Assembly: GCA_016789785.1 (NCBI GenBank)
Contig: JAEUQE010000124.1
Location: 1-24,646, forward strand
Reading direction: 5' to 3'
Source: Bryobacterales bacterium
GTDB lineage: Bacteria > Acidobacteriota > Terriglobia > Bryobacterales > Bryobacteraceae
Length of the DNA stretch: 24,646 nt
Each line of letters opens with the position of its first letter. The first letter of the stretch is position 1. The notes under the pieces are model-generated. The model saw nothing but the letters and a program-made list of their open reading frames with translations, was not told the DNA's origin and did no database searches. This document shows positions 6,709 through 13,529 of this stretch, piece after piece. The position numbers and the translations under genes are program-made.

Positions 6709-7646
6709 AAGTCGCAGTGATTGGCGCGGGCGCGTTTGGCCGCAACCATCTTCGGGTGATCAAGGAGTCTTCGCGCGCGGAGCTTGCCGCAGTCGTTGAC
6801 ATCGACACGGCCAAGGCGCAGGCCGCCTCGCAGGAGTTCGGCTGCGCCGCTGTCTCCTCCCTTGAGGAACTCAAAGGCCGCGTCGACGCTGCGATCGTCG
6901 CAACGCCCACGGAAACCCATGCCGATATCGGATGCGCGCTGCTCACCTCCGGCATCGACGTCATGATCGAGAAGCCCGTCGCGTCCAGCCTCGAAGGCGC
7001 GCGGCGTCTGCGGGAGGCTGCGGGAACGGACCGCATTCTGCAAGTCGGCCATCTCGAGCGCTTCAATCCGGCGGTGCTTGCCCTGCGGAAGATCGTCACG
7101 ACTCCGCTCTTCTTCGAGATCCACCGCATGAGCATCTTCACGCCGCGCAGTCTCGATGTCGACGTCGTGCTCGACCTCATGATTCACGACATTGATCTCG
7201 TGCTGGACATGGTGGGGCAGGCGCCCGAAGAGGTTCGCGCGGCCGGCATCTCCATTCTTTCGGGCAAGGTGGACATTGCAAACATCCGGCTCGCGTTTCC
7301 AGGCGGCTGTGTCGCGAACCTCACCGCGAGCCGTGTCTCCACCGAGAAAGTGCGCAAGATGCGGCTCTTTCAACCACACCAGTACGTCTCGATCGACTAC
7401 AGCCGCCAGGATGGCATCGCCATCAACGTGTCCGGCAATCAGCAGATCGGATTTCAGCCTCTCGGGATTTCGAAAGGCGAACCGCTAAAACTGCAGTTCG
7501 ATTCCTTCCTCGATTGCATCCAAAAGAGGGAGAAGCCACTGGTGGGAATTGACGAAGCTTCGCGTGCGCTCGAAGTGGCTTACGGGATTCTTGATAAGAT
7601 CGAAGAGCACGCAGCTTTGGTGAAGAGGTCTCTGGGTCTGAGCTAG
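6705..7646 (+). CDS. Gfo/Idh/MocA family oxidoreductase in the lipid A operon
   Basis: This 313-residue NAD(P)-dependent sugar dehydrogenase-like protein has an N-terminal Rossmann motif GAGAFGRNHLRVI (7-19), the family EKP signature (E89-P91), VGHLERFNPA (114-123) and a likely catalytic segment DLMIHDIDLVLD with H161. It overlaps lpxI by four bases, so it is very likely cotranslated. The same family includes GnnA, which oxidises the 3-hydroxyl of UDP-GlcNAc before amination to make 3-amino lipid A sugars, and GnnA is known to sit in lpx clusters. No GnnB-like aminotransferase is next to it here, so GnnA function is only a hypothesis; another sugar nucleotide role is equally open. Confidence 0.85.
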   Translation: MKVAVIGAGAFGRNHLRVIKESSRAELAAVVDIDTAKAQAASQEFGCAAVSSLEELKGRVDAAIVATPTETHADIGCALLTSGIDVMIEKPVASSLEGARRLREAAGTDRILQVGHLERFNPAVLALRKIVTTPLFFEIHRMSIFTPRSLDVDVVLDLMIHDIDLVLDMVGQAPEEVRAAGISILSGKVDIANIRLAFPGGCVANLTASRVSTEKVRKMRLFQPHQYVSIDYSRQDGIAINVSGNQQIGFQPLGISKGEPLKLQFDSFLDCIQKREKPLVGIDEASRALEVAYGILDKIEEHAALVKRSLGLS

Positions 7647-7655
7647 TCAACGTCG

Positions 7656-8732
7656 ATGAAGTCCTTGGCGGATCCTCCTGTAACTCCTACGCCCGAACCG
7701 GACTTCCTGCTTCACTTGCAGTCTGATCCGAAGCGGAGCCGGACGTCTGCGATCACGTCCGTTGTGGTGCACATCCTCGGCACCCTCGTGCTGATGAATG
7801 TCGATCTCAGCGCGCCTCCTCCGCGCGAGCGCCAGTTTCCGCAGATCGTGGTTCGCCAGGTGACACCGCTGGTCGCCCCGCCGCCGGAAGTATTTCGTGA
7901 TCTCACGCAGAAGGCTCCGAACGTCAATAAGCCCACGACGGAATTGGACCTTCCTGGTCTCGTCGCACGGCCCGAAGTGAAGGCGCCGCCGCAGCGCGCC
8001 CCGCTTTCTCCGAAGCCTGCCACCGCGATTCCGCAAGCTCCACCACAATTGCCCGCCGCTCCGAAAATCGAGACCACGGCTCCGCAGGTCGCACAACTTC
8101 CTCCGGCCGGCACCGGTCTCTCCAATGTCCCGCCGCCACCCACGCCGCCCGTCGAGCGTCCATCCGAGAAGCCAAAAATTTCCTTTGAAAGCGTATCGAG
8201 CATGGGCACCGGGACTGGCAATGTATCGGGTGGAACGCGGCCCTCCGCTGTGAAGATCGAAGTGCCGAAGTCGGGCGTGGATGAAGCGGTCGCGCGTGTG
8301 GTGCGCCGGCCCGGCGGACGGCTGGTGGTCGGCGACGACGTCGATGGCGCGCCGAGCGTTGGTGAGAGTTTGAGCCAGCAAGCTGCACCGGGCAAGATGG
8401 GCAGCCAGCTTGAGTTGCTGAGCGATCCGCAGGGCGCCGACTTCCGGGGCTACCTTGTCACCGTGCTCTCCGCCGTGCGCCGCAACTGGTTCGCGGTGAT
8501 ACCCGAAAGCGCGCGACTCGGCAGGCGTGGCCGGACAGTAATCCAATTCGCGATCGCCAAGAACGGCAGTGTTCCCAAGCTCGTGATCGCCGCGCCGTCA
8601 GGCGCCGAGCCGCTCGATCGCGCCGCCGTGGCCGGCATCAGCGCATCCAATCCTTTTCCGCCGCTACCCGCCGAATTCCGCGGTGATCAGATTCGCTTGC
8701 AGCTTTCGTTCAGCTACAACCAGCCTCGCTGA
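7656..8732 (+). CDS. TonB-family energy transducer-like protein
   Basis: The 358-residue protein has the TonB layout: a short cytoplasmic N-terminus, one membrane segment (about residues 31-50, TSAITSVVVHILGTLVLMNV), a long Pro/Ala-rich periplasmic stretch (about 53-160), and a C-terminal TonB-type domain (about 265-358) with DFRGYLVTVLSAVRRNWFAV, FAIAKNGSVPKLVIAAPSG and FPPLPAEFRGDQIRLQLSF. TonB proteins pass proton-motive force from ExbBD to outer membrane receptors; no exbB or exbD is in the window. It starts nine bases after the oxidoreductase stop and ends the lipid A operon. A TolA-like or other envelope-spanning role is possible. Confidence 0.85.
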   Translation: MKSLADPPVTPTPEPDFLLHLQSDPKRSRTSAITSVVVHILGTLVLMNVDLSAPPPRERQFPQIVVRQVTPLVAPPPEVFRDLTQKAPNVNKPTTELDLPGLVARPEVKAPPQRAPLSPKPATAIPQAPPQLPAAPKIETTAPQVAQLPPAGTGLSNVPPPPTPPVERPSEKPKISFESVSSMGTGTGNVSGGTRPSAVKIEVPKSGVDEAVARVVRRPGGRLVVGDDVDGAPSVGESLSQQAAPGKMGSQLELLSDPQGADFRGYLVTVLSAVRRNWFAVIPESARLGRRGRTVIQFAIAKNGSVPKLVIAAPSGAEPLDRAAVAGISASNPFPPLPAEFRGDQIRLQLSFSYNQPR

Positions 8733-8749
8733 ATACCCTGTCTCGGCTC

Positions 8750-8770
8750 TCAATCCGCACCCCGGATTGA
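8750..8770 (+). terminator. Hairpin after the lipid A operon
   Basis: TCAATCCG (8750-8757) pairs perfectly with CGGATTGA (8763-8770) around a five-base loop, 18 bases after the TonB-like stop. There is no T run, so it is a weak terminator call. The rest of 8771-8991 shows no gene; a second 7-base inverted repeat (AGATCAG/CTGATCT) is at 8922-8943. Confidence 0.35.
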
Positions 8771-8991
8771 TACGCCGCGCTGGGCTGCTCTCCAGCGCGA
8801 AAATTCACGACTCCACCAATCTGGCCGCTCACGCCCGCTGCGGAGCTTATGTGCGCCGCTTTGTGAAAGCGGTCTCGTAAGCGCTGCGCCATGCGGCAGG
8901 CGGTGATTCAGACGGCTGCGGAGATCAGCCAACAATCTGATCTGCCAGCTTGCGTATCTTAGTACTCCGCGACGCGCAAGAACCGCGAAAT

Positions 8992-9231
8992 CTACGCAAC
9001 GCTCAGTATCTTGCTGGCGAGACCCCGTCCGCTGGTCGGAGGAGGAAGTGGCTTGCCGTCTCGCTTGTAGAGATCGATCGCTTCGTCGACTGCCATGCAT
9101 AGTTGTTCGAAAACTGCCAATTCGTCGTCGCCATGACAGCCAGCGTAGATGAGTCCCGGGCAACTACCCACGAAGCAGCGGTCCTCATCGGACCACTCGA
9201 CGATCTTCACATAACGCGCACTTTCTTTCAT
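8992..9231 (-). CDS. HicB-like antitoxin (second copy)
   Basis: This 79-residue protein starts MKESARYVKIVEWSDEDRCF and contains GSCPGLIYAGCHGDDE, the short HicB-type fold that binds and neutralises HicA mRNA interferase toxins. Its ATG overlaps the stop of the truncated hicA fragment upstream (ATGA), the normal arrangement for this hicA-hicB pair. The reading frame is intact and the length is usual for short HicB proteins. Since its toxin partner lacks a start and its 5' half, this gene is probably an orphan antitoxin; without its own promoter it may not be translated well. Confidence 0.75.
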   Translation of the reverse strand: MKESARYVKIVEWSDEDRCFVGSCPGLIYAGCHGDDELAVFEQLCMAVDEAIDLYKRDGKPLPPPTSGRGLASKILSVA

Positions 9232-9377
9232 CGGTTAGCCTCCGCGATTGCGGACTCGACAGCTTTCTCCTGATACCTCTTCGCGTCGTCACCGGCAGCC
9301 CCTGAGATGGTGACTGGCCTCACTACCCGCGGATGCGTAAAGTTGCGGTGGCCGCCCTTGCCGCCTCGATTGACACC
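9228..9377 (-). pseudogene. hicA toxin 3' fragment (second copy)
   Basis: The frame ending at 9228 reads GVNRGGKGGHRNFTHPRVV, then RPVTISGAAGDDAKRYQEKA and VESAIAEANR before the stop. This is the C-terminal two thirds of a HicA-type toxin, including the His of the GGHR segment. Upstream of Gly the frame runs into unrelated sequence that belongs to another hicA gene read in a different frame, and no ATG, GTG or TTG is present in this frame back to its upstream stop. The 5' end of the gene is therefore missing. Confidence 0.7.
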
Positions 9378-9508
9378 GTGAGATGCGCTTGCCTCGGCAA
9401 CGAAACTGTCAGCCGTACGTGGCTGCCAGTCTGCCGCGTCTGCGTGTAGCCGAGACGCCCGAGCGCAGCGATGAGGTCGGGGCCGCTCAGGTCTCTTGGC
9501 AGCTTAAC
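9375..9508 (-). pseudogene. hicA toxin 5' remnant (first copy)
   Basis: The frame reads KLPRDLSGPDLIAALGRLGY, then TQTRQTGSHVRLTV, the N-terminal half of a HicA toxin with the conserved GSH catalytic His. The expected start would overlap the upstream hicB stop as ATGA; here the bases are GTTA, so there is no start codon. After HLTVS the homology ends and the frame reads out-of-phase through the second hicA fragment to a stop at 9323. The gene is broken at both ends. Confidence 0.7.
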
Positions 9509-9711
9509 GCTTGTATCACTTCTTCTCGAACGTAGTGGAGGCGGATCATTTTCGGAGCCTCGCCGTCATCGAAATGGCATGCGACCGCGTCCTTGACCAT
9601 CGTTTGAAGTTCCCGCTCCGAGCCGGCGGTCGTGAAAATGGAGTACCCCAGTGCTCTTGCGGAGAATCCACCCTCGGGCGCTTCCTCAACTAGAAAAATG
9701 ATCTCGTTCAT
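9487..9711 (-). CDS. HicB-like antitoxin (first copy)
   Basis: This 74-residue protein starts MNEIIFLVEEAPEGGFSARA and continues through AVACHFDDGEAPKMIRLHYV. It belongs to a small HicB-like group usually encoded just before a hicA gene. Relatives normally end close to REEVI, where the stop overlaps the hicA ATG; here the overlap codon is mutated and the frame runs eight codons further (IQALSCQET region). Its cognate toxin is the broken remnant at 9375-9508. A weak GGAG lies about 15 bases before the ATG. The antitoxin frame itself is intact. Confidence 0.7.
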   Translation of the reverse strand: MNEIIFLVEEAPEGGFSARALGYSIFTTAGSERELQTMVKDAVACHFDDGEAPKMIRLHYVREEVIQALSCQET

Positions 9712-9785
9712 AGCGGGCTTAGCTCCATGCTACACCGCGGATCGGACGAGGCGCTTACGAAGATCGGCAAAGCGCGAATGCATCG

Positions 9786-10535
9786 TCAACGAAACGGCGC
9801 CAGGAACTGGCCAAGGAAGCCCCGCGGGTATTGCTCGATCCCCGCAAACCCGAGTTGCTTCGGCTGCTCCTTCGGCATGTAGGCTGTGCCGAACAGCCAG
9901 TCCCACACACTCAGCGCGATGCCGAAGTTCGTGTTGATGGGACCGCAATCAGGATGCGTGTGATGCCAGATGTGCATCTGCGGTGAGTTGAAGAAGTACC
10001 GTAGCGGCCCGAGCCCGATCCGCACGTTCGCATGCGCGTAGTGGCCGAAGAACGTCGCCACTACTCCATTCCAGAACATCACCGCGGGAGCGAAACCGAA
10101 AAACGCCATCGGCACATAGAGCAGCGTGTCGTAAACGAACTGCTCGCCCCAGTGGTACCGCCAATTGCCGATCCAGTCCATCTCCACCACACTGTGATGC
10201 ACTTTGTGAAACCGCCACAGCCACGGCACACGATGCAGCAGGTTGTGGATCGCATACTTGAGGAAGTCCAGGATCAGAAACAGCGCCACGAACTGCACCC
10301 AGAACGGCAGACCCGACATGATGTTCAGCGCCACATACGGCTTCGGATTGAAGGAGCGCAGCAGATACGCCATCCCAACGCCCACCAGCATGCCGAGATA
10401 GTGCGCATTGAAGACAATGTAGAGGACGTCGCTGAACAGCCCGTTGCGGATCAGTTTCTGGTTGCGCCAGGGCAACAGGCGTTCCGCGATCCAGAACAGC
10501 AGCGCGAAGCCGCTCAACCAGACTGCGTAAACCAC
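9786..10535 (-). CDS. Sterol desaturase / fatty acid hydroxylase family membrane protein
   Basis: The 249-residue protein has four or more hydrophobic segments and the eight-histidine di-iron motif set of the fatty acid hydroxylase superfamily: HNLLH (H97, H101), HKVHH (H110, H113, H114), a middle HYAH (H165, H168) and MHIWHH (H188, H191, H192), followed by HPDCGPINTNFG. These integral membrane enzymes hydroxylate or desaturate lipids using O2; the substrate here is unknown. It starts at GTG 10535, one base after the moaA stop. The GGAGG that serves as its Shine-Dalgarno is made by the last Gly codons of moaA. It is probably cotranscribed with nadA and moaA. Confidence 0.88.
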   Translation of the reverse strand: MVYAVWLSGFALLFWIAERLLPWRNQKLIRNGLFSDVLYIVFNAHYLGMLVGVGMAYLLRSFNPKPYVALNIMSGLPFWVQFVALFLILDFLKYAIHNLLHRVPWLWRFHKVHHSVVEMDWIGNWRYHWGEQFVYDTLLYVPMAFFGFAPAVMFWNGVVATFFGHYAHANVRIGLGPLRYFFNSPQMHIWHHTHPDCGPINTNFGIALSVWDWLFGTAYMPKEQPKQLGFAGIEQYPRGFLGQFLAPFR

Positions 10536-10536
10536 G

Positions 10537-11529
10537 CTAACCTCCGATCGCGTACATCGGGCGCGGTGGTGGAACGAAGCGGGTGGTGTTGATCTCGTGC
10601 CCCAGCCATTTCGCGCGAATGTTCTCGCGAATCAGATTCGCGATCGCCTCGTCATCGGAACCATCGCGCAGAAGCGTCTTCACGTTCATCTCTTCCACGG
10701 CGAACAGACAATAGCGGACGTGACCATCCGCCGTCAGCCGGATGCGATTGCAGTTGAGACAGAACGGTTTGCTGACGCTCGCGATGAAGCCCACGCCGCC
10801 AATGCCGTCGCGGAAGCGAAACTCCGTTGCGGGTGCGCGCGGATCCTGATCCGGAATCGCGTCCAACGGGCAGATCTCGCGGCTCAGCATCTCGATCATC
10901 GTGTCCATCAGGAGCACCTTCTCCCGATCCCAAAGCCCCTGGCTATCAAGCGGCATGAATTCGATGTAGCGGATCTCGATGCCACGTTCGCGGCCAAAGC
11001 ACGCCAGCGGCACAATGTCGGGCTCCACTAGATTCTTCACCGCCACCGCATTGATCTTGATCGGGCCGAAGCCGAGTTCGCGGCAGCGCTCGATCCCGTC
11101 CAGCACCTGGCCGAGGTTGTCGCGCCGCGTGATGTGACGGAAGCGCTCCCGGTCGAGCGTATCGAGATGTACGTTCAGCCGCCGCAATCCCGCGGCGTAG
11201 AGCGCCTCGGCCTGCTCCGCCAGCAATACTCCATTCGTCGTCATTGCGAGATCGCGGATTCCGGGAATGGCCGCGAGCTTTCCGATCAGCACCGGCAGAT
11301 CCTTGCGCAGCAGCGGTTCGCCGCCGGTGAGGCGGATCTTCGTCACACCCAGCCCCGCCGCCACACGCACGAAACGTTCGATCTCTTCGAACGTGAGAAT
11401 CTCCGCGCGTGGCTGGAAGTTCTTCGCGTCCTCCGGCATGCAATAGAAACAGCGGATATTGCAGCGGTCGGTCACACTGATCCGCAGATTGTCGTGCTGG
11501 CGGCCGTAGGTGTCGACGAGTTGGGACAT
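10537..11529 (-). CDS. moaA: GTP 3',8-cyclase MoaA
   Basis: MoaA is a radical SAM enzyme that, with MoaC, turns GTP into cyclic pyranopterin monophosphate, the first step of molybdenum cofactor synthesis. The 330-residue protein has the radical SAM cluster motif in TDRCNIRCFYC (C23, C27, C30), the SAM contact LTGGEP (67-72), the second Fe-S cluster Cys set FCLNCNRIRLTADGHVRYC (C257, C260, C274), and the essential C-terminal Gly-Gly (329-330). It begins three bases after the nadA stop. No moaC is in the window, so the other cofactor genes must be elsewhere. Confidence 0.96.
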   Translation of the reverse strand: MSQLVDTYGRQHDNLRISVTDRCNIRCFYCMPEDAKNFQPRAEILTFEEIERFVRVAAGLGVTKIRLTGGEPLLRKDLPVLIGKLAAIPGIRDLAMTTNGVLLAEQAEALYAAGLRRLNVHLDTLDRERFRHITRRDNLGQVLDGIERCRELGFGPIKINAVAVKNLVEPDIVPLACFGRERGIEIRYIEFMPLDSQGLWDREKVLLMDTMIEMLSREICPLDAIPDQDPRAPATEFRFRDGIGGVGFIASVSKPFCLNCNRIRLTADGHVRYCLFAVEEMNVKTLLRDGSDDEAIANLIRENIRAKWLGHEINTTRFVPPPRPMYAIGG

Positions 11530-11532
11530 GAT

Positions 11533-12462
11533 TTATCGCAAAGCCAGCATCCGTTCGATTGGCTTGCGCGCCTGCTCCATCAGATCCGGCGGCAGTTCCA
11601 CGCGCGGGGTGAGGTCGCGCAAACAGTCGCGTACCTTCTCGAGCGTGTTCATCTTCATGTAGGGGCACTCGCTGCAATTGCACTGCTCGTTCGCAACGAA
11701 GTGATACGTCTTGTGCGGCGCGCGCTTGCGGAGGGTGTGCTGCACGCCGCTCTCGGTCATCACAATGAACTCGTTTGACTCGTGATTCACGCACCAGTCA
11801 ATGATGGCTGACGTGGAGCCGATGAAATCCGCCATGGCGAGCACATCGGAGGGGCACTCCGGATGAGCAGCCACCAGCGCGTTCGGATATTCGCTGCGAG
11901 CCTTCACCAGACGGCGCGCGGGGAAGGTCGCATGCACGAAGCAGGCGCCCTGCCAGATCCGCATGTTCTCACGGCCCGTCTGCCGTTTCACATAGTTGCC
12001 GAGGTTGATATCGGGCAGAAACAGCACCGGCTTCTCCGCGGGAATCGAATTCACCACGTCCACCGCGTTGCGCGACGTGCAGATCAGGTCGCTCTCGGCT
12101 TTCACCGCGGCTGAGGTATTGATGTAGCTCACCACCACGTGATCGGGATAGCGCTGCTTGAACGCGCGAACCTTCTCTACGGGGCTACCGTCCACCAGAC
12201 TGCATCCCGCATCCTTGTCGGGTACCACGACAATCCGCGACGGGTTGAGGATCTTCGCGGTCTCCGCCATGAACCACACCCCGCAAAATGCGATTACGTC
12301 ACCTTCGAACTGCTGCGCCTTGCGCGCGAGTTCCAAACTGTCGCCAATCACGTCGGCGAGTTCCTGAATCTCGGATTCCTGATAGTGGTGTGCAAGCAAC
12401 ACGGCGCGCTTCTCGCGCTTCAGTTCGAGGATTTCCTCAGCGAGGGTAATGGTAGCAAGCAT
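11533..12462 (-). CDS. nadA: Quinolinate synthase NadA
   Basis: NadA condenses iminoaspartate with dihydroxyacetone phosphate to give quinolinate for NAD synthesis and needs a 4Fe-4S cluster. The start at 12462 (MLATITLAEEILELKREKRA) is favoured because AGGGAG lies about 11 bases before it; an ATG at 12483 (MKGARTS) is possible, while the open frame to 12594 has no ribosome site and no family similarity. Cluster ligands are C60 in AFCGVWFMAETAKIL, C174 in WQGACFVH and C266 in CNCSECPYM. AHHYQ, GDSLELA, SYINTSA and HPECPSD are further family segments. The length of 310 residues is normal. It leads the nadA-moaA-desaturase cluster. Confidence 0.95.
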   Translation of the reverse strand: MLATITLAEEILELKREKRAVLLAHHYQESEIQELADVIGDSLELARKAQQFEGDVIAFCGVWFMAETAKILNPSRIVVVPDKDAGCSLVDGSPVEKVRAFKQRYPDHVVVSYINTSAAVKAESDLICTSRNAVDVVNSIPAEKPVLFLPDINLGNYVKRQTGRENMRIWQGACFVHATFPARRLVKARSEYPNALVAAHPECPSDVLAMADFIGSTSAIIDWCVNHESNEFIVMTESGVQHTLRKRAPHKTYHFVANEQCNCSECPYMKMNTLEKVRDCLRDLTPRVELPPDLMEQARKPIERMLALR

Positions 12463-12562
12463 GGACGTTCGGGCTCCCTTCATTGTAACAACTGGGTTTC
12501 GCGGAACCCCCGCGTCGCCATCGCGAGCCGCCTTGAGAGCCGTAACCAGGCTCACTGCATTC

Positions 12563-12583
12563 CGTGCGCTTCTCCAGCGCACG
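12563..12583. other. Perfect 7-bp stem-loop upstream of nadA
   Basis: CGTGCGC (12563-12569) and GCGCACG (12577-12583) pair around a seven-base loop in the space between the LytTR gene and nadA. There is no T run; role unknown. Confidence 0.4.
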
Positions 12584-12647
12584 ACAGCCCGCATTCAGAA
12601 GGAAACACGCCTCCTGTTAGGATGAGATGCATTTTGCCCGCGGAAGT

Positions 12648-12663
12648 TTCGCGACGTCGCGAA
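12648..12663 (-). terminator. Palindrome directly after the LytTR regulator stop
   Basis: TTCGCGACGTCGCGAA is a perfect 16-base palindrome that begins two bases past the regulator's stop codon. It can form a 6-bp stem with a four-base loop but has no T run, so it may be a weak terminator or a protein-binding site. Confidence 0.35.
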
Positions 12664-12664
12664 G

Positions 12665-13447
12665 TTAGAGCTTCAGCAGCAGGCGCAGACGCTTGGTCTG
12701 CACGCGGCTGACGGGAATTTCGGTCTGGCGCTTGTCGTCCATGCGCAACTGGTAGCTCGACTTGAACCATGGCACCACTTCGCGAATCCGGTTGATGTTC
12801 ACCAGATACGACCGGTGCGCACGCCAGAACACGTCGGGATCCAGGTTCGACTGTAACTCTTCGATGGTGCGGTAGTTCGACTGGCCTTCCAGGTTCGATG
12901 CCACCACCGTGATCAAGCCATCTTCAATCGTCGCGTAGATGATGTCGTGTGCGTCGACAATGAAGTTCCGCGCACCGCTTTTCACCAGAACCTTGTTACG
13001 CTGTAGCGCAGGCTTCTGCGGCTGCGGAACATCCGGCTGCGGAGGCGCCTGCTTCTCGGAAACGAACCGCCTCGCCCGCTCAATCGTCTGCTCCAGCCTG
13101 TCCTTGTCCACAGGCTTCAGCACATAGTCCATCGCTTCCACTTGAAACGCTTCCACGGCGTAGTTGTCGAATGCCGTCACCAGTACAAAGTAGGGGGAGT
13201 TGCCGGAGTGCTTCTCGCGAATGCGCCGGATTGCGGCCAGGCCATCCAGGCCAGGCATCTGAACGTCCAGGAAGACCAGATCCGGCTCCAGTTCCTCCAC
13301 CAGTTCCACGGCCTCCACGCCGTTATTCGCAACACCAATCACATCAATGTCGGGGAACTGTTTCAGCAGGAAAACAAGCTCGTCGCAGGCCAGCGATTCA
13401 TCGTCGGCAATGACAGTTGGAATCGAACTACCCGCGCGGAACGCCAT
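12665..13447 (-). CDS. LytTR-type response regulator
   Basis: This 260-residue protein is a LytR/AlgR-like regulator: an N-terminal receiver and a C-terminal LytTR DNA-binding domain. The receiver has the acidic pair in IADDES (D15, D16), the phosphoacceptor in DLVFLDVQMPGLDG (D61), the conserved Thr in LVTAFD and Lys in YVLKPVDKD. A Pro/Gln-rich linker (about 125-148) leads to the LytTR domain (about 155-258) with VFWRAHRSYLVNINRI and a basic C-terminus. The ATG at 13447 is chosen: the longer frame to 13483 lies upstream of the -10 box. It is divergent from the inositol-phosphate synthase. No histidine kinase lies nearby, so its partner kinase is elsewhere. Confidence 0.92.
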   Translation of the reverse strand: MAFRAGSSIPTVIADDESLACDELVFLLKQFPDIDVIGVANNGVEAVELVEELEPDLVFLDVQMPGLDGLAAIRRIREKHSGNSPYFVLVTAFDNYAVEAFQVEAMDYVLKPVDKDRLEQTIERARRFVSEKQAPPQPDVPQPQKPALQRNKVLVKSGARNFIVDAHDIIYATIEDGLITVVASNLEGQSNYRTIEELQSNLDPDVFWRAHRSYLVNINRIREVVPWFKSSYQLRMDDKRQTEIPVSRVQTKRLRLLLKL

Positions 13448-13457
13448 CCAAGATGAT

Positions 13458-13463
13458 AGTATA
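13458..13463 (-). promoter_or_regulatory. -10 box for the LytTR regulator
   Basis: TATACT on the minus strand lies ten bases before the ATG at 13447, predicting a leader of only a few bases. GTGACA is present upstream, but the 14-base spacing is short. Confidence 0.45.
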
Positions 13464-13529
13464 ACATTTGAAGCTTTTGTCACACCTCAGTTGCGTCCCA
13501 CGCGACAATTCGAAGGAGCCATACGTAGT

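Noticed and set aside
7647..8546. Minus-strand frame of 299 codons
   Set aside because: Shadow of the Pro/Ala-rich TonB-like gene; Arg-rich composition without motifs.
12463..12594. N-terminal extension of nadA to 12594
   Set aside because: The added 44 residues have no family similarity and no ribosome site; AGGGAG supports the start at 12462.
12648..12663. Palindrome as a regulator-binding operator
   Set aside because: It lies downstream of the regulator gene and no second copy was found near a promoter in the window, so only a weak terminator call is kept.
13347..13529. N-terminal extension of the inositol-phosphate synthase
   Set aside because: It overlaps the divergent LytTR regulator and its promoter; GAAGGAG supports TTG 13530.
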